Shown here: positions 22,593 to 34,635 of the stretch, one piece after another | Numbering within the stretch: the stretch's first letter is position 1 | Layout of the letters: every line of letters begins with the position of its first letter | Source: Chamaecyparis obtusa | Taxonomy: Eukaryota; Streptophyta; Pinopsida; Cupressales; Cupressaceae | Direction: 5' to 3' | DNA length: 64,000 bases | NCBI GenBank assembly: GCA_027943335.1 | Contig: BSBK01000871.1 | Coordinates: 508,501-572,500, forward strand | The notes under the pieces: generated by a model | The model's input: only the letters and a program-made list of their open reading frames with translations | Database searches by the model: none | What the model was told of the DNA's origin: nothing | Made by a program: the position numbers and the translations under genes

Positions 22593-25500
22593 TTATTGCA
22601 AAGTTGGTAGGCTTGCAAAACAATCTGCAAAATCTATCTTCATGTTTTCTATCTCCTTTTCCCATGATTTCTTAATGGAATATGCCACATTGAGTAGTGC
22701 ACTCAATCCATAAGATGCTATTTGACATGCTTGGAGGTTTTCAAAGTTAAATTTCTCAAAAGATGTCTTAGCTATAAGACAATCTTCCCACTGCTCTTCA
22801 ATAATACTTAACTTCATAGAAACATGCTCTTTTAAAAGAGTATATCTTCTTAACTTCCTATCTTTCTTATCTTGTATAATTCTGATTTCATCATAAAGTT
22901 TCCTAACTTTCTTCTCAACATCACTGACCTTCACATTAGGGTTAGATAGAAGGTTTGTTTCATTTAGAATCTCTACTTCCTTCAATTTTATCTTTTGATC
23001 TTCCTCAGCTATCAAAGTCTCTGATTTTGTACACTGTATGTACAAAGATTTTCCTATTTCCAAATGTTTCCTCAAATATTTGATACAGATATCAAGAGTA
23101 TTGATATCATTGCTGATGTACTGACTAATGTTCAATAGCATTCTAACCTCATAGTCTGCCTGTGCTTTCACTTTTGCAATATGATCTAGGTTAGTGAACT
23201 CATGATCAAAAGTGCTCATCACTTTCTTTGCCTTGTCCATAGGGTCTGCTTCTACAATCTGTGTGGTCACAATACTTTGTAGCTTTTCAGTGAGGTCCTT
23301 CAGACATCCTTCTAGGCTTTTAACTTTCTTATTCTTCTGAATGATTTTGTTCAAAGATGTGATCAATTCCATCTGATCATCATCATCCACTTCTTTTCCC
23401 AAATCCTCAAACAAAGATCCAGTTTGCTTCCTCATTCCAGTCTCAGGAGTAAGATTAATTTCTTCTATAGAGGGTACAGATGCTTGTACTTTTGATACTT
23501 TGGGTTCTTCAACAATAAGTTGGGTCTACTCTACTTATGTAGTTCTATCCAGTTCATCAAGAGCTGAATTGTCAACAATGTTCTCTAGATTCTTGAATAC
23601 ATTATCATCAGTATCCAAGGTGATCCTTGTACCTTCAACATTCATAGATTCTTCTTCAATGTTTATAGCCAGTGGAGAGGGAATATCCTCTTGTTCTTCT
23701 TCTTTTGCTTTCTCTGCTGCAACTAATGTCTCTCCAACAATTTCAACCATAACTTTGATTATTGCTTGTTCAGTCTCTACATTCACTTGTTCATATTGTC
23801 CTGCCATGATCTGAATGGTTCTCATTTTTTTTCTTAAATGGGTGCTAAGGGGCTTCAGAATTTTTTTAAGATGTTCATCATCTCTTACATCACATAATTT
23901 CTTCAAAATATTCTCTCTAATAGATTTGTCTTCTTCTTGTGCTCTCATCATCCTATTAACAAGTTTCTTCAATAAGTCATCAGGTATCTTTCCCTGAATA
24001 GAGTCAAAATTCTTATTAGCCAAAATCAAATTCTTAACCACTGCATTTTCAAGATTCAATTTATCAAAATATTCATAAAGGTCATAGTATTTATCCATTT
24101 TAGTGAAGTCTCCATCTTTTATAATTTCTTCATTCACTCTCTCAACTCTAGGTTTCCATGCTTTCTTCTTCACAAAAGTGTCATCTTCTTTAATTTCTGC
24201 AATTTTCCTAGGTACTGGTGGCACCAAAGTTTTCTTCCTCTTACCAAGTCCAATAGAAATTTCTTTCACTCTCTACTTCAGTGTGGAGGAGGTAGATCTA
24301 GTAGGTTTTCTTGCTACTTGTTCCTTCTCAGGTTCCTCTACTTTCACCTTGACTGGTGCTGCACTAGATGATAAGGGAGGTACAGACAAAATCTCTTTCT
24401 ATCCAATATCTTTGATTAATATTGATGTCTACTTTTCCACTAAGAATTATCTCTCTTTCATTCTTGTGTCCTTCAATATTTTCTTAATAGTGCTCTCAAC
24501 TCTTTTCTTAGACTGTTTCTCCTCAAGTATAGCCTTTGCGGAGTTGAAATTTTCTTCAAAAGTTCTAAATTTGTTACTGTGAGTGTCAACCTTACACTTA
24601 AGTAGCCTATTCACATATTCTTTTGTCTCAGTTTCAAATATTTCATAGCCAAGAGGGTCTATGAACTCAATTCTAGGTTCAACTCCTTCAATGTATGTAA
24701 AGTCAGTGTCAACCATAAAACATATTTCATTCTTGTATTTCTCCACAAGAGACTATGGAATCCTTGATTTTCTAGACATAATATTCTGAAATGTCTTAAT
24801 AACAAGTACTGCACTCTCATTAACACTGTCAATAGCATGCTTTCTGTATACTACATTGATCCTTTCCATTGTAGTTTGTCCATCATTCCAATCATTTCCT
24901 ATGGTGTAAGGAAATCTCCTCAAAAGATGAAAAAACATGTAAGTGATCAAAGATGAAAATCTAAATTGTGCATACTTTGTCTTCTTAATCTTCTCCAAGT
25001 TCTCAAACAGTTGAATTCTCAGAATTTCACACATATCAACTAGGACTTTGTCAACACACATCAAATAAGCTATGTACCATTCCAGCTGCCATGTTATCCT
25101 CTCTTGAATTTGCACAAAACTTGGTTGTTAGGATCTTGCATAGGTATCTAACATCATGTTGTTGGATCTTACTAATTACAATTCCTCTACCATTATAGGA
25201 TGAATTAGTGTTATCAATGACTATTTTTCTCATGTTCTTCTCATTTAAAGGAATAGCTCCAAATTTAGATAGTCCAGTGACTTCATGAATCAAATCAGTT
25301 GTAATGTCTATCACTCTATCTTCTAGCCAAAACTTCCCATTATGAATTCTACTAAGGATTATCTTAGTGCATTCTTCATTATCAAACCATACTGCAATGC
25401 ATACTTAACAATCTCATTGTCTTTCAAATGATCACATCCTTGTTTCAATGACATGTCCTAGTTGTAAATCTTCTCATACTCATTTGTAAAATCACTATCA

Positions 25501-26012
25501 CTAATGGTTTCTAACTTGCATCCAAGATAACTTCTTACATTCTCTAAATGCAAAACTCCATCCGGTACGGATGATAAAGCTAACTTTGGGTCTTCTTCCA
25601 GAGGTTCTACTAGTTCCCTCTTCATTCTAGGTCTATTTTTATCTCTGACATTGTGAATTAAAGATACATCCATGATTACTTCAAATTCCTTTTACCCATT
25701 CACAGATTTGTCAAGTAAAATATCTAGATTTCATGATTTTAGGGCTTGCGTAGATTCGGCGCTCAAATCCTTCACCAAATCATTACAAAAAGCTTCCAAT
25801 CATTGCTCTTTGATCTGCTTAACACTTTTATTCACTTTGATGATCAAATAACACCAATCATAATCTTTTATTACTCCAATCTCACTTAGTTCTGACATCG
25901 CATTCAATTCTTTTGCCGCTTCTTTCCAAAAAGTTGTTTCTGCTATCCTGCAAAACTTAAAACTTATTGCGATCTCGCAAAACATAATATTTTTCTTTGT
26001 GCTCTTAACCAT
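22593..26012 (-). pseudogene. Element B second protein: long coiled-coil protein of unknown function
   Basis: The minus-strand ATG at 26012 opens MVKSTKKNIMFCEIAISFKF. Open stretches then follow to a stop at 22593, about 1,100 codons in all, broken by stops and shifts. The N-terminal third has a globular look (LIHEVTGLSKFGAIPLNE, QHDVRYLCKILTTKF, LRRFPYTIGNDWNDGQT), vaguely recalling plant mobile-domain proteins. The middle is Lys/Glu-rich with a region IPDDLLKKLVNRMMRAQEED. The C-terminal 280 residues form long heptad-rich coiled coils (KVSDVEKKVRKLYDEIRI) and end at FADCFASLPTLQ. No nuclease or polymerase motif is seen. It occupies the place where pol normally sits. A structural or mobilisation role is only inference. 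Confidence 0.7.
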
Positions 26013-26429
26013 AGCATTATAATATCATAAACTACCTTCCATTAACTACGCAAGGCTTAATTCATCATTAATCTACTTCTACACTAATCTAAGTTCCTAA
26101 TCTACTATAATTTTCATAAATTAAGTGCTTTGAGATAGGTCAAGTAAGGATTCATTCTTACCACTTGATACTTCACCTTTCTAATTACCTTCAATGTTGA
26201 ATATGTTTCCTTGATCTGTGCTTTTAACAAACTTCACTTCATCTGTATTGCTACAGCAATCTTTCTGTCTGTTACTTGCATCTTCATTTCTTCTTTCATG
26301 ATTTTTAGGGTTAGGGTTAGGATGAAAAACTCCATTGTTCATTTTGCAAAACTTTGTTGTATGTCCAATCTTGTTGCATATCTAACAAACAATTCCATTG
26401 CTTCCATATCTTGGTCCAGGTGGATTAAT

Positions 26430-27420
26430 CTATGACCTGCAATTTCTATCAATGTGTCCAACCTTGTTGCATCTATAACATATTACTCCATTTCTTCTGT
26501 TCATATCTTTAGTAGGTTTCTTATCTGCATTGTTAGTATTCCTAAACATTCTACTATTATTATTATTCTCAATAAATTTAGGTTTCCTACATTCAATAGC
26601 TCTATGTCCAAATCCATGACAGTTATAACAATAACCATTAAGAGGTTTAAATTGCTTACCTATGCAATCTCTCTTCATATGACCAATAGTATTACAAGTA
26701 AAACATCTACCTTTGAATTCTCTTTGCATACCTTTGGATGATTCTTCTTGCTTCGGTGATTCTTCTTCTTTAGGTGTATCTTTAGATTTATTGATCTCAT
26801 CAGACTTCTTTTCATCTAAGCTTTCAGATACTTTCAGATCTGGTTCCTTTCTTTCATCATTTGCTTTAAGAGTGTTAAATCCAAGACCGGTTTTATCATA
26901 GAATGGTTTCTGAAAAGATGCTTGTCTATCAATCTTCTCACTTGTTGAATATATGGTTTCAAGTTGTTTCTTGGATTGAGTCAGTTTGCCTTTCACAATC
27001 TTGTTATATTTCTCAAGTTCAACATACTACACATTGACTTTCTCAAGTTCAGATGTTACATTTCCAAGTTTAGATTTCAGTCCTTCATTTTTAGTTTTTA
27101 GACTTTCATTCTCAGATTTCAGTTTTTCTTCATTCTTTCCATTTCCATCTTTCAAACTAAGCTTCAAATTTGCTATCTTCAATTCATGCTTAAGGATCTC
27201 ATTTTTTTTTTCTAAATTGTCATCACAATCTTCAATAAGAACTTCGGATTTCTTTTCAGATCTCATATCTTCTAATTTGTTTTTCAGTTTCTCAATGAGG
27301 TTCTTCGCATCATCATATTTTCCTTTCAGATTATCTTTTTCATTAGTAAGCATATCAATCTGTTCAAGAGCTTCTTCAATATTCTTCTATAGTTGATCCA
27401 TATCCATAGATATCTTACTC
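26430..27420 (-). pseudogene. Element B gag remnant: coiled coil and three CCHC knuckles
   Basis: Near the primer-binding site the frame opens with MDMDQL, then a stop, then a coiled coil (EALEQIDMLTNEKDNLKGKY; NEILKHELKIANLKLSLKDG) to 27027. It resumes with FYDKTGLGFNTLKA, a phrase typical of plant Copia gag C termini, then an acidic Lys/Glu stretch. Three zinc knuckles follow: CFTCNTIGHMKRDC, CYNCHGFGHRAIEC and CYRCNKVGHIDRNC. The normal N-terminal UBN2 capsid domain is absent, since coding starts within about 60 bases of the primer-binding site. The knuckles suggest retained RNA binding. Two stops near 27370 and 27030 break it. Confidence 0.82.
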
Positions 27421-27466
27421 AAGCTACTAGGCTTTCCTTGAATGATTCTTTTCTGAGTAACTACAC

Positions 27467-27477
27467 TCTGATACCAA
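27467..27477 (-). other. Primer-binding site of element B
   Basis: TGGTATCAGAG on the minus strand, two bases from the 5' LTR; complementary to initiator-Met tRNA. Confidence 0.92.
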
Positions 27478-27479
27478 TT

Positions 27480-28500
27480 GTTAGAAATAGGGAATACTAA
27501 GAGGGGGGTGAATCAGTATTCTACAAACTTTATCTTTGCCCCAATTATGGATATAACAGATTATCTTTATACATGCATAACATAAGAAGCTAAACAACAT
27601 GCATAGCAATAAAACTAAAGAACTCATAACACATGATTTGTTCTCGAGGAAACCCTGGCCAAGGGAAAACCCTGATGGGGATGGTACCCATAAAGATCCA
27701 CTAATCAAAATTATCATGTTAAGGATGTTGACCCTGTTAGGAGTCTATTACAAACATATAGTGTATCAGTCCTGATTAAGGGACTATAGGCCTTGTTAGA
27801 AGCCTCAACCCTGTTAGGAGTTGGTAGTACAAAATGTGATTACCAGCTGAGCCCACTGCCCAAACAAGTAATGTATAGTATACACTAATTACAAAATAGG
27901 TCAAGGTACATAGCCTTATACTTCTTGCATCAATATCTCTTCGCTGATCTTTCACTATCGCTATTACATATGCTTCATATACTTCGCATCATACTTCTAC
28001 AATTACTTGCTACTTGTTACAATTACAACTGCTTCACTTTACAATTACAAATACATTTACATATGTACCAATAGCTTTAACCAAGATTAAACATCTAAGA
28101 TGTCATCCCTTTATATTGTTAAGTCATTATTTTGATAAACAAAATAATCCCTTAACTCTTTACCAATTTTGTCTTCATATACTGTCCTGTCGGCTTCACA
28201 CTATCTTTGGTAAAACTATCATAACTTCTTCCACACAGGTTGTTCTGACTTGCGCTCTGAGATGGGTCATCATTAGTCACCATAGAGTCTATGTTCAAGT
28301 GCACAAGCACTGAACTCACTCCAGTTAATGTCACAAACAAAAATTGTGTCCGGTTATACTAGTAAAAATATTATCTCATACTTAGACAAATATGCAATGC
28401 GCTCTGTCATACTTGCTCTCTAACTTGTGCAATCTTCATTTGGATCATATGTTGCCATAATGACAACATCTATGCAATCAAATCAGCCAAATTTCCAACA
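27480..28500 (-). repeat. 5' LTR of element B
   Basis: 1021 bp, starting TGTTAGAAATAGGG and ending TTTCCAACA; partner of 21275-22295. The equal lengths support the boundaries. Confidence 0.92.
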
Positions 28501-29556
28501 TGCGAATGTTCTAGTGACCTCATGTTCAAAATGAGGTTATCACTAGTGTTTACCCGTCCAACAAGAGCTAATGGCACAGACCATTTGGAGCCAAGACGAA
28601 CGGTTTGCAAGAAGCCCAGTGGTGAAACTTTCAACTGACCATCACTACAAGTTTTGGCATCAAGTGAGATTGGCATGTCAAATTCAAAAAAAATTGAATC
28701 TCCCAGAATGGAGAGAATTTATTGGAGGCCTCAGAAACATGGGCTTGTAGCATCTCACAGTTTTTTGATACCTCTCACAGGGTTGAAGATACGAGCCTCA
28801 AAAGATCATTGCCCAACTTTGATTAGTGCACCTTGGGGACACTTTGATCTGGCATGGTCATGAATGTTCTAGTGACTTTGTGTTAGAAATGAGGTTGTCA
28901 CTAGAATTTACTTGCCCAACAAGAGCTAATGGCATAGACCATTTGGTGCCAGGACGAACGGTTCGGAAGAAACTCAGTGGTGCAACTTTCAATTGACCCT
29001 CACTGTAAGTTTTGGCATCAAGTGAGATTGGTGTGCCAAATTCAAAAAAATTCAAATATCTCATAACAGAGAGAGGTTATTGTAGGCCTCAGAAACACTG
29101 TCATATAGCATCTCATAGTTTGTCGATACCTCTCACAGGGTCTAAGATATGACCCTCAAAATATCTGTGCCCAATTGTGCTTAGTGTACCTTGGGGACAC
29201 TTTGATCCAGCATGGTCATGAATGTTCTAGTGACTTTGTAGTCAAAATAAGGTTATCACTAGCATGTACCTTCCCAACCATAGCTAATGACACAAACCAT
29301 TCGGTGTCAAGATGAACGGTTTCGAAGAAACCCAGTGGTGCAACTCTCAACTGACCCTCATTGCAAGTTTTGGCATCAAGCGAGATTGGCATGCCAAATT
29401 CAAAAAAAATTGAATCTCCTAGAAAGGAAAGAGGTTATTGTAGGCCCCCAAAACATATTCTTGTAGCATCTGATGGTTTTCTAATACCTCTCATGAGGTT
29501 TGAGATATGAGCCTCAAAAAATTACTGCCCAATCATGCTTAGTGCACCTTGGGGAC
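28501..29556 (+). repeat. 358-bp tandem repeat (about three units) inside transposon T
   Basis: Units start with AATGTTCTAGTGAC at 28505, 28863 and 29221, exactly 358 bases apart. The last unit stops at about 29556, roughly 20 bases short. Shared landmarks are GAGGTTATCACTAG, AGACGAACGGTT, GTTTTGGCATCAAG and CACCTTGGGGACA. Short open frames recur because the repeat recurs and are not evidence of a gene. Confidence 0.93.
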
Positions 29557-29680
29557 ATTAAGGATACAAAATTAAGATGATACAAATATAAGGATACAAC
29601 ATTCATAGTAAGGAATCACAATTTTTGAACTTTACATGGCATTAAGATGATACAAATGTAAGGATACAAAATTAAATATG
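29557..29680 (+). repeat. GGATACAAAATTAAGATGATACAA short repeats
   Basis: ATTAAGATGATACAAATRTA followed by AGGATACAA occurs twice (about 29571 and 29641), with extra GGATACAA copies between. It directly abuts the end of the 358-bp array. Confidence 0.7.
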
Positions 29681-29767
29681 TATTTATAATTGAATGGTAT
29701 AAATTAGGATATACAAAATGTAGGCTCTTAATATTTGTAAATCAACCCCATGGGCACTTTTATATTT

Positions 29768-29935
29768 CAAATTTTGCATCTAATACGCATGATGAAACTC
29801 ATTTTTGTTTATATATACAAAATCTTGCATCTAAATATGCACAATACAGTTAATTGTTATTTTATATACAAAATTTGGCATCTAAATATGCACATTGCAG
29901 TCGATTGTTCTTTTTATAAACAAAATCTTAGATAC
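29768..29935 (+). repeat. 51-bp tandem repeat, about four units
   Basis: CAAAATCTTGCATCTAAATA-type units start near 29767, 29818, 29869 and 29921, a spacing of 51-52 bases. The array lies just downstream of the last proposed transposase exon. Confidence 0.75.
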
Positions 29936-29939
29936 ACAA

Positions 29940-32900
29940 CTATATATCAAAAATAAGTGTCATTTCCACTCCTAAATTGTATAAGTTTAGCACATGGTAC
30001 TTGATGACATCTACATTCCAATCCCTGCATTCAAAAGGCACAAGAAAAGTTAATAGATAAAAAAATAAGTTTATATAGGTTGACAAAAAGATTATGAATG
30101 TATAAGTAACTAAACGAACCAAAAAACATGACTAGCTAATGCATAGTGAAGTTTACCATCATAAAAGATGGGCTAATCAAATGCACACCTCGATCTTCTA
30201 TATCTATCATATATGTATCTAACTGCATTTACAATCCACATACAAAACCAAGTTTATTGGATCAAATAAATAAAGTAGAAAAATACAATTAATTTATTGA
30301 ACGTAACCATAATAAACATGGAAAACCTAGCAATGAGTTGAACTTACCTACTGAAGTGTGCCTGAAGGGTCATCTCTCTTCTTGAGGATATTCAATATTG
30401 CTTCATGATCAACAGTACTAATAGTCCAAAGTTCCTTTGTCTTTGGTTTTCCTTGATTTTTCAACAACTTAACATTGGCTACTATAACAAGGTGTGAATA
30501 CATGAGAATGGTTTTGTGCTTCTCGTAGTCTTCAAACACAGGAATGCCATTATTTCTAATCATGTATGTGCGCAACCATGTTCCCGCAACAACATGTGAT
30601 CATGTTGGATATGTGAACATATCATCATATTTCATCAGTTGTGCAAGTTTCTTCTTTCCTCATACACAACATGTTAACCAGTAATCTGATCTCTCATCAT
30701 TCCCATGTGGTGCAACCAATGCAAAAACATGTCTTGGTTCTAGAAGATCTAAAATATGGTCGTAATCAAGTGAACAATCGATGTCATTATTTATTACAAA
30801 GACTATGGTAGATAAAGGAGTTAGATAATGTGGAACCCATGTATCAACCCACTCACTTGACTCACACTAAAGAAACCTTAGACAATAACAAGTCAACTCT
30901 CATGTCCAAATGGTCCATGTACTAGCATATGAGCTTCGAAATGAATGTATTTTTTAAGAATCTTTCACGGTTTGACAATCCAACCTATCTCCTATTGTTC
31001 CCAACTCAACCAACCAAAAGAATCTACACACCGTTGAATCAAGAGTCCCCCCTGTGACAATGTTGAAGTACACCAATCAATAATAGAATGAGCATCAAGG
31101 AGTTCTGCACCTAAAATCCTCAATTTCTCCTTAACTAGAGCTCTTTTTACACATGCACCTGCTCCATCATGCTCCCCTTTTCCATGACCGGCCTCAAAAA
31201 AACTCCAAATATGAGCTAAACCTCTCTCTACATGGATTATACATAACCAATAAAACATACGAGCATTTTTTAATTAACCTGTGCAGTTATATGACCAAAT
31301 GAGATGTCTATCTATGGCAATATTATTTTTTCGCACCCAATCAAAATAATTCTCAAAGAAATGTTGGACATACTCATGAGAGTGAGATCTATGATCACTC
31401 ATATAAAAATGGTACCCTCTAATTATCTTCCAGTCATGTTTTGTACTATCAGGGAAATGCCTATATGTTATGTGCACAAAAATAGCAACTTGGATAGAAT
31501 TGTAATATTAAGCTTGCAACTCATTTTGGGGCTGCAATGTATAGTTCTCTACAAATTCAATGACCGATATAATAGTGCCAATCAGGAAAGTGTCCTTACA
31601 CATCCTAAATTGTTGATCCAACCATTGAGACTTGTGACTATGCCTTGCATGCTTGTAAAAATATTCTTCATGAAATCTAAAATAAAATCAGCTACATTGC
31701 ATTCTTTTGTAACCAACTCACATCTAGAGCCTTAACCTCCACTTTTCAATGTATATTTAACAATTTCATATACCTTTTTGTGGACAATTTTCTTTCCAAA
31801 ATCGTGTTCACATCCCTCATGAAAATATTCAATAAATTTCACTAGCCCACCACACTCTAAGCACTTGTCATTTAAGCAATATTTTCTATAAAAGAAACAT
31901 TCATCATCTCTAGGACATAAAAAATTATCTAGCAAGTCTCTTGATCATTTTGGAAGAGCACTTACACCATACTCCTCCAACATTTCACTAGTATGAAAAG
32001 TAGAATGAATGGATCATAAGGGTTCATGGTGCATTGAAAACTCCACATGATATTTGCAGCAACAAGTATTTTGAATCTTAAGAAGAACACAAAAAAAAAG
32101 GCTTCAAGGCTTCAAAAGATCTTTGTGATATTTGCAATGTTGGATTTGTCTCACAAAATTTTTTGAACAACATTGTTTGACTCACCTCCAAATAATGTTT
32201 GGGATGCGGGGTGCAGTCTTGAATACCAATTCTCAACTTCAAGACATCCTTCACATTTGGTGACACGCTTGAGTTAGATTGCCAAAATAGTTTAATTTGA
32301 TCCTTCACACCATTAGTAAGCTTCTTATCACAACGTGAAAGTCTCCCACCATAATCCCATGTATCATTATGAAGAGGATCATCAAGTCTTTCTCTTCTTG
32401 CAAGTTCTCTATCCAAAGTTTTACGATTTCGGTTTATGTCAACACAAGTTTTTCTCATCAAATGAGCCTTTCTCAAATGATGAATTACTAAGGAAGTTGT
32501 AATAACCCTCCTAGCGGCTCTCTTATCTTTTTTCTTGGTAGTCTTCCTAATGGAATTGAGAGAACTAAAAATATTTTACAATAATAGCATTCCTCTCCTT
32601 TTTCTTGTTCACACTAATCTTCAATTTGACTAGTATACGTCTCATCTTCTACATCTTTAACAATTGCACAAACATTTGACATTGCTCGACCAATGTCTTG
32701 TGGCTGAAAAATTGATCAAAAAATTTTGAAACCCACAACCAAACGGTTTTTTTTTATCTCTTGCCATCGAAATTGCTCATTATGTTCTCATAAATTTCAA
32801 GTAACCATTTTGTTGTTCTTTAAGGTCTCAATTTTTAAGTTTTTCTTTCTTTCTCCCAAGGGACTTCATTTCTCATATAATTTGGAGATCTATCACGTTG

Positions 32901-33260
32901 ATTTGGTTCTTGTGCACCATTATCATTGTCAATTCCTTAATATTCAATCAATGGATTTTCATTATCAATGTCCACACTTCAATTGTCCACATCTAAATGT
33001 TCATTTTCAAAACTTACATTTTCATCTTCAATCCCTACATTCTCATTTTCAATATTATTGTCATAAATCATTTCAAATTCATGTTCTTCTTCACTTGAAA
33101 CCACATTTAAGGGTGGGCCTATGCCCACATCTTCATTAATATTAAACCTACCTTGTCTCTTGTTCTGATGGGAAACCCTATCCATTTCTATATACACTTC
33201 AATCTCTTCATTTCTGAGTTTCCTCTTTTGTTTATGCTTTCAACAACTACTACTCCCCAT
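29940..33260 (-). pseudogene. Transposon T gene 2: DDE-like transposase (decayed)
   Basis: Starts at minus-strand ATG 33260 with a basic N terminus (KHKQKRKLR) and an acidic stretch. Recognisable blocks follow: VKDVLKLRIGIQDC and QISQRSFEALKPFFLC (32300-32080), a Cys/His block with CCCKYHVEFSMHHE (about 32050) and CLECGG (about 31860), EFVENY (about 31550) in place of the usual DFAENY, WSYNCTG (about 31280) in place of the WSDG-type motif, and EAGHGKGEHDGAGACVKRAL (about 31170). Those blocks match a widespread plant and animal transposase-like family; I recall its motifs but not a secure superfamily name. The C-terminal part appears spliced, with a GTAAGTT donor at 30347 and a last exon 29940-30024. 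Frameshifts, stops and lost acidic residues make it inactive. Confidence 0.75.
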
Positions 33261-33419
33261 GGTGAGACCAAAAAGGTGATGCAAAACCCTTTGATAATAG
33301 AGAAAAAGTAATTTTTTGTCCTCTACAGCTGCAATCCTATGATATTCTCTATAGAAAAATATGGTTCTCAGACAGAGGGACCCATAGAATAAAATTTTTC
33401 TTTTGAATTCCAATAAAAC

Positions 33420-33505
33420 AAATAGGATATCCGAAAATATCGGATATCTGATATTATTGGATATCCAAAATCTCCCACTCAAATTTTGTCTCAACTTTTT
33501 CATTT

Positions 33506-33554
<49 letters not shown>

Positions 33555-33829
33555 TAATAATATAATACTAATTTATATAATAGAATATTAATATAAATAA
33601 TTATATAATACTAATGCTATTATCATTTAATATTAATATTAAAAAAAATTAAATTTATAATATATAACTAAAAAATCTAAAATCATAAAATTGAAAAAAG
33701 CATTCAAATTGAAATGTTGGAATTGGGTGGGAGATATCGAATATCTGATATTATCAGATATGCAAAATGATTGGATATCCAATTTTATCAGATATGTGAT
33801 ATTATTTTAGATATCTGATTAGGCCTAGT
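33420..33829. repeat. Right subterminal GATATC / AGGCCTAAT repeat block of T
   Basis: Clusters of ATATCNGATATCTGATATT at 33425-33470 and 33735-33829 end in GATTAGGCCT. They mirror the left block at 17139-17320 in inverse orientation. Confidence 0.7.
33509..33551. repeat. (TC)n microsatellite
   Basis: About 21 uninterrupted TC dinucleotides, followed by an AT-rich stretch. Confidence 0.95.
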
Positions 33830-34635
33830 ATTTTCCTTGGGTTTTTGACTTTGCAATACCAAACGTGAATGGTCAACCCAAAAGACGTGTTCACCATATT
33901 TGCTTTGATCTCCAGACTTCGACCATGTACTGACGACCATTTTTTCACCCAAAATTGATGAAACAAAAAGGGTTTCTTAAAGACATTATCAGCTTTCCAT
34001 CAATATAATTGCTATCAAATTTCAAGTTTAGTAAGTAATTATTACTTATTTTCTAATTGAGTTATCTTTTAAGTCTTAATTTAAAGACTGATAAAAAACA
34101 ACTATAGCTTTCAAACGGTTTAACCTTTTTGAAATCTGAAACATGTGTCACATTCTATGCTTCACCTACTATAAGAAAAAAAATTCAATTTTGTAAAGTT
34201 TAGATTAGTTAAGGTGGTTAGACATGAGAGTTTTTTAATTCTAAATAAGTTGTAGTAGAAAATTCATAATTAATTATTTATTTGGGAAAAAAATACACAA
34301 AAATATGTGTCACATCTGGGCGTGAGTCTACTACTTATATCTAGAATCTTGTGAAAATATATCATCATTTGATTGTGATTAAGGTGGTCAGGCATACACG
34401 TACCTTTTATCTTTTTCTTGAAATTTTTGTACTACTGCATTGAAATCTAAAATTTTGAACAATTAGATTAATTTTTTTTTTCAGAAAAGGGCTAGTAGTT
34501 TAGAAACTACATTCAATTTCCTACAAATTTTTTTCTTACAACTTTTTCACATAATGTTGATAAGATGTTCAACTTTTTACATCAAGTTGACTAACCCTAA
34601 TTTTCTAATTTTTCACTTCCACTTAAGGCCATAGC
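33830..34635. repeat. Right terminal region of T with a 162-bp direct repeat
   Basis: No coding sequence is seen. Two imperfect copies about 162 bases apart share ATGTGTCACAT (34144 and 34307) and TTAAGGTGGT-AG-CAT (34210 and 34380). The sequence is AT-rich with many A/T runs. It lies between the GATATC block and the right terminal inverted repeat. Confidence 0.55.

Larger units (their letters stand above)
21275..28500 (-). mobile_element. Non-autonomous LTR retrotransposon B (no polymerase)
   Basis: Two 1021-bp LTRs (21275-22295 and 27480-28500) bound a 5.2-kb minus-strand internal region with an initiator-Met primer-binding site and a Copia-type polypurine tract. The internal region encodes a coiled-coil plus three-knuckle gag fragment (26430-27420) and a long unknown protein (22593-26012). 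No protease, RT, RNase H or integrase motif is visible on either strand. The flanking pentamers CACAA (left) and TGCGA (right) differ only by transitions and fit a CpG-decayed duplication of CGCGA. The site lies inside the 358-bp tandem repeat of T. Confidence 0.88.

Noticed and set aside
28470..29064. Two similar 68-codon minus-strand frames as a duplicated small gene
   Set aside because: They are the same part of successive 358-bp repeat units.
28501..29935. Tandem repeats as a CRISPR array
   Set aside because: Units are 51 or 358 bp with no spacer-repeat alternation, and the DNA is eukaryotic.
30992..31258. Host protein-coding gene
   Set aside because: The HGKG-x-HDGAG-x-VKR block and its neighbours match a transposase family and lie within T.
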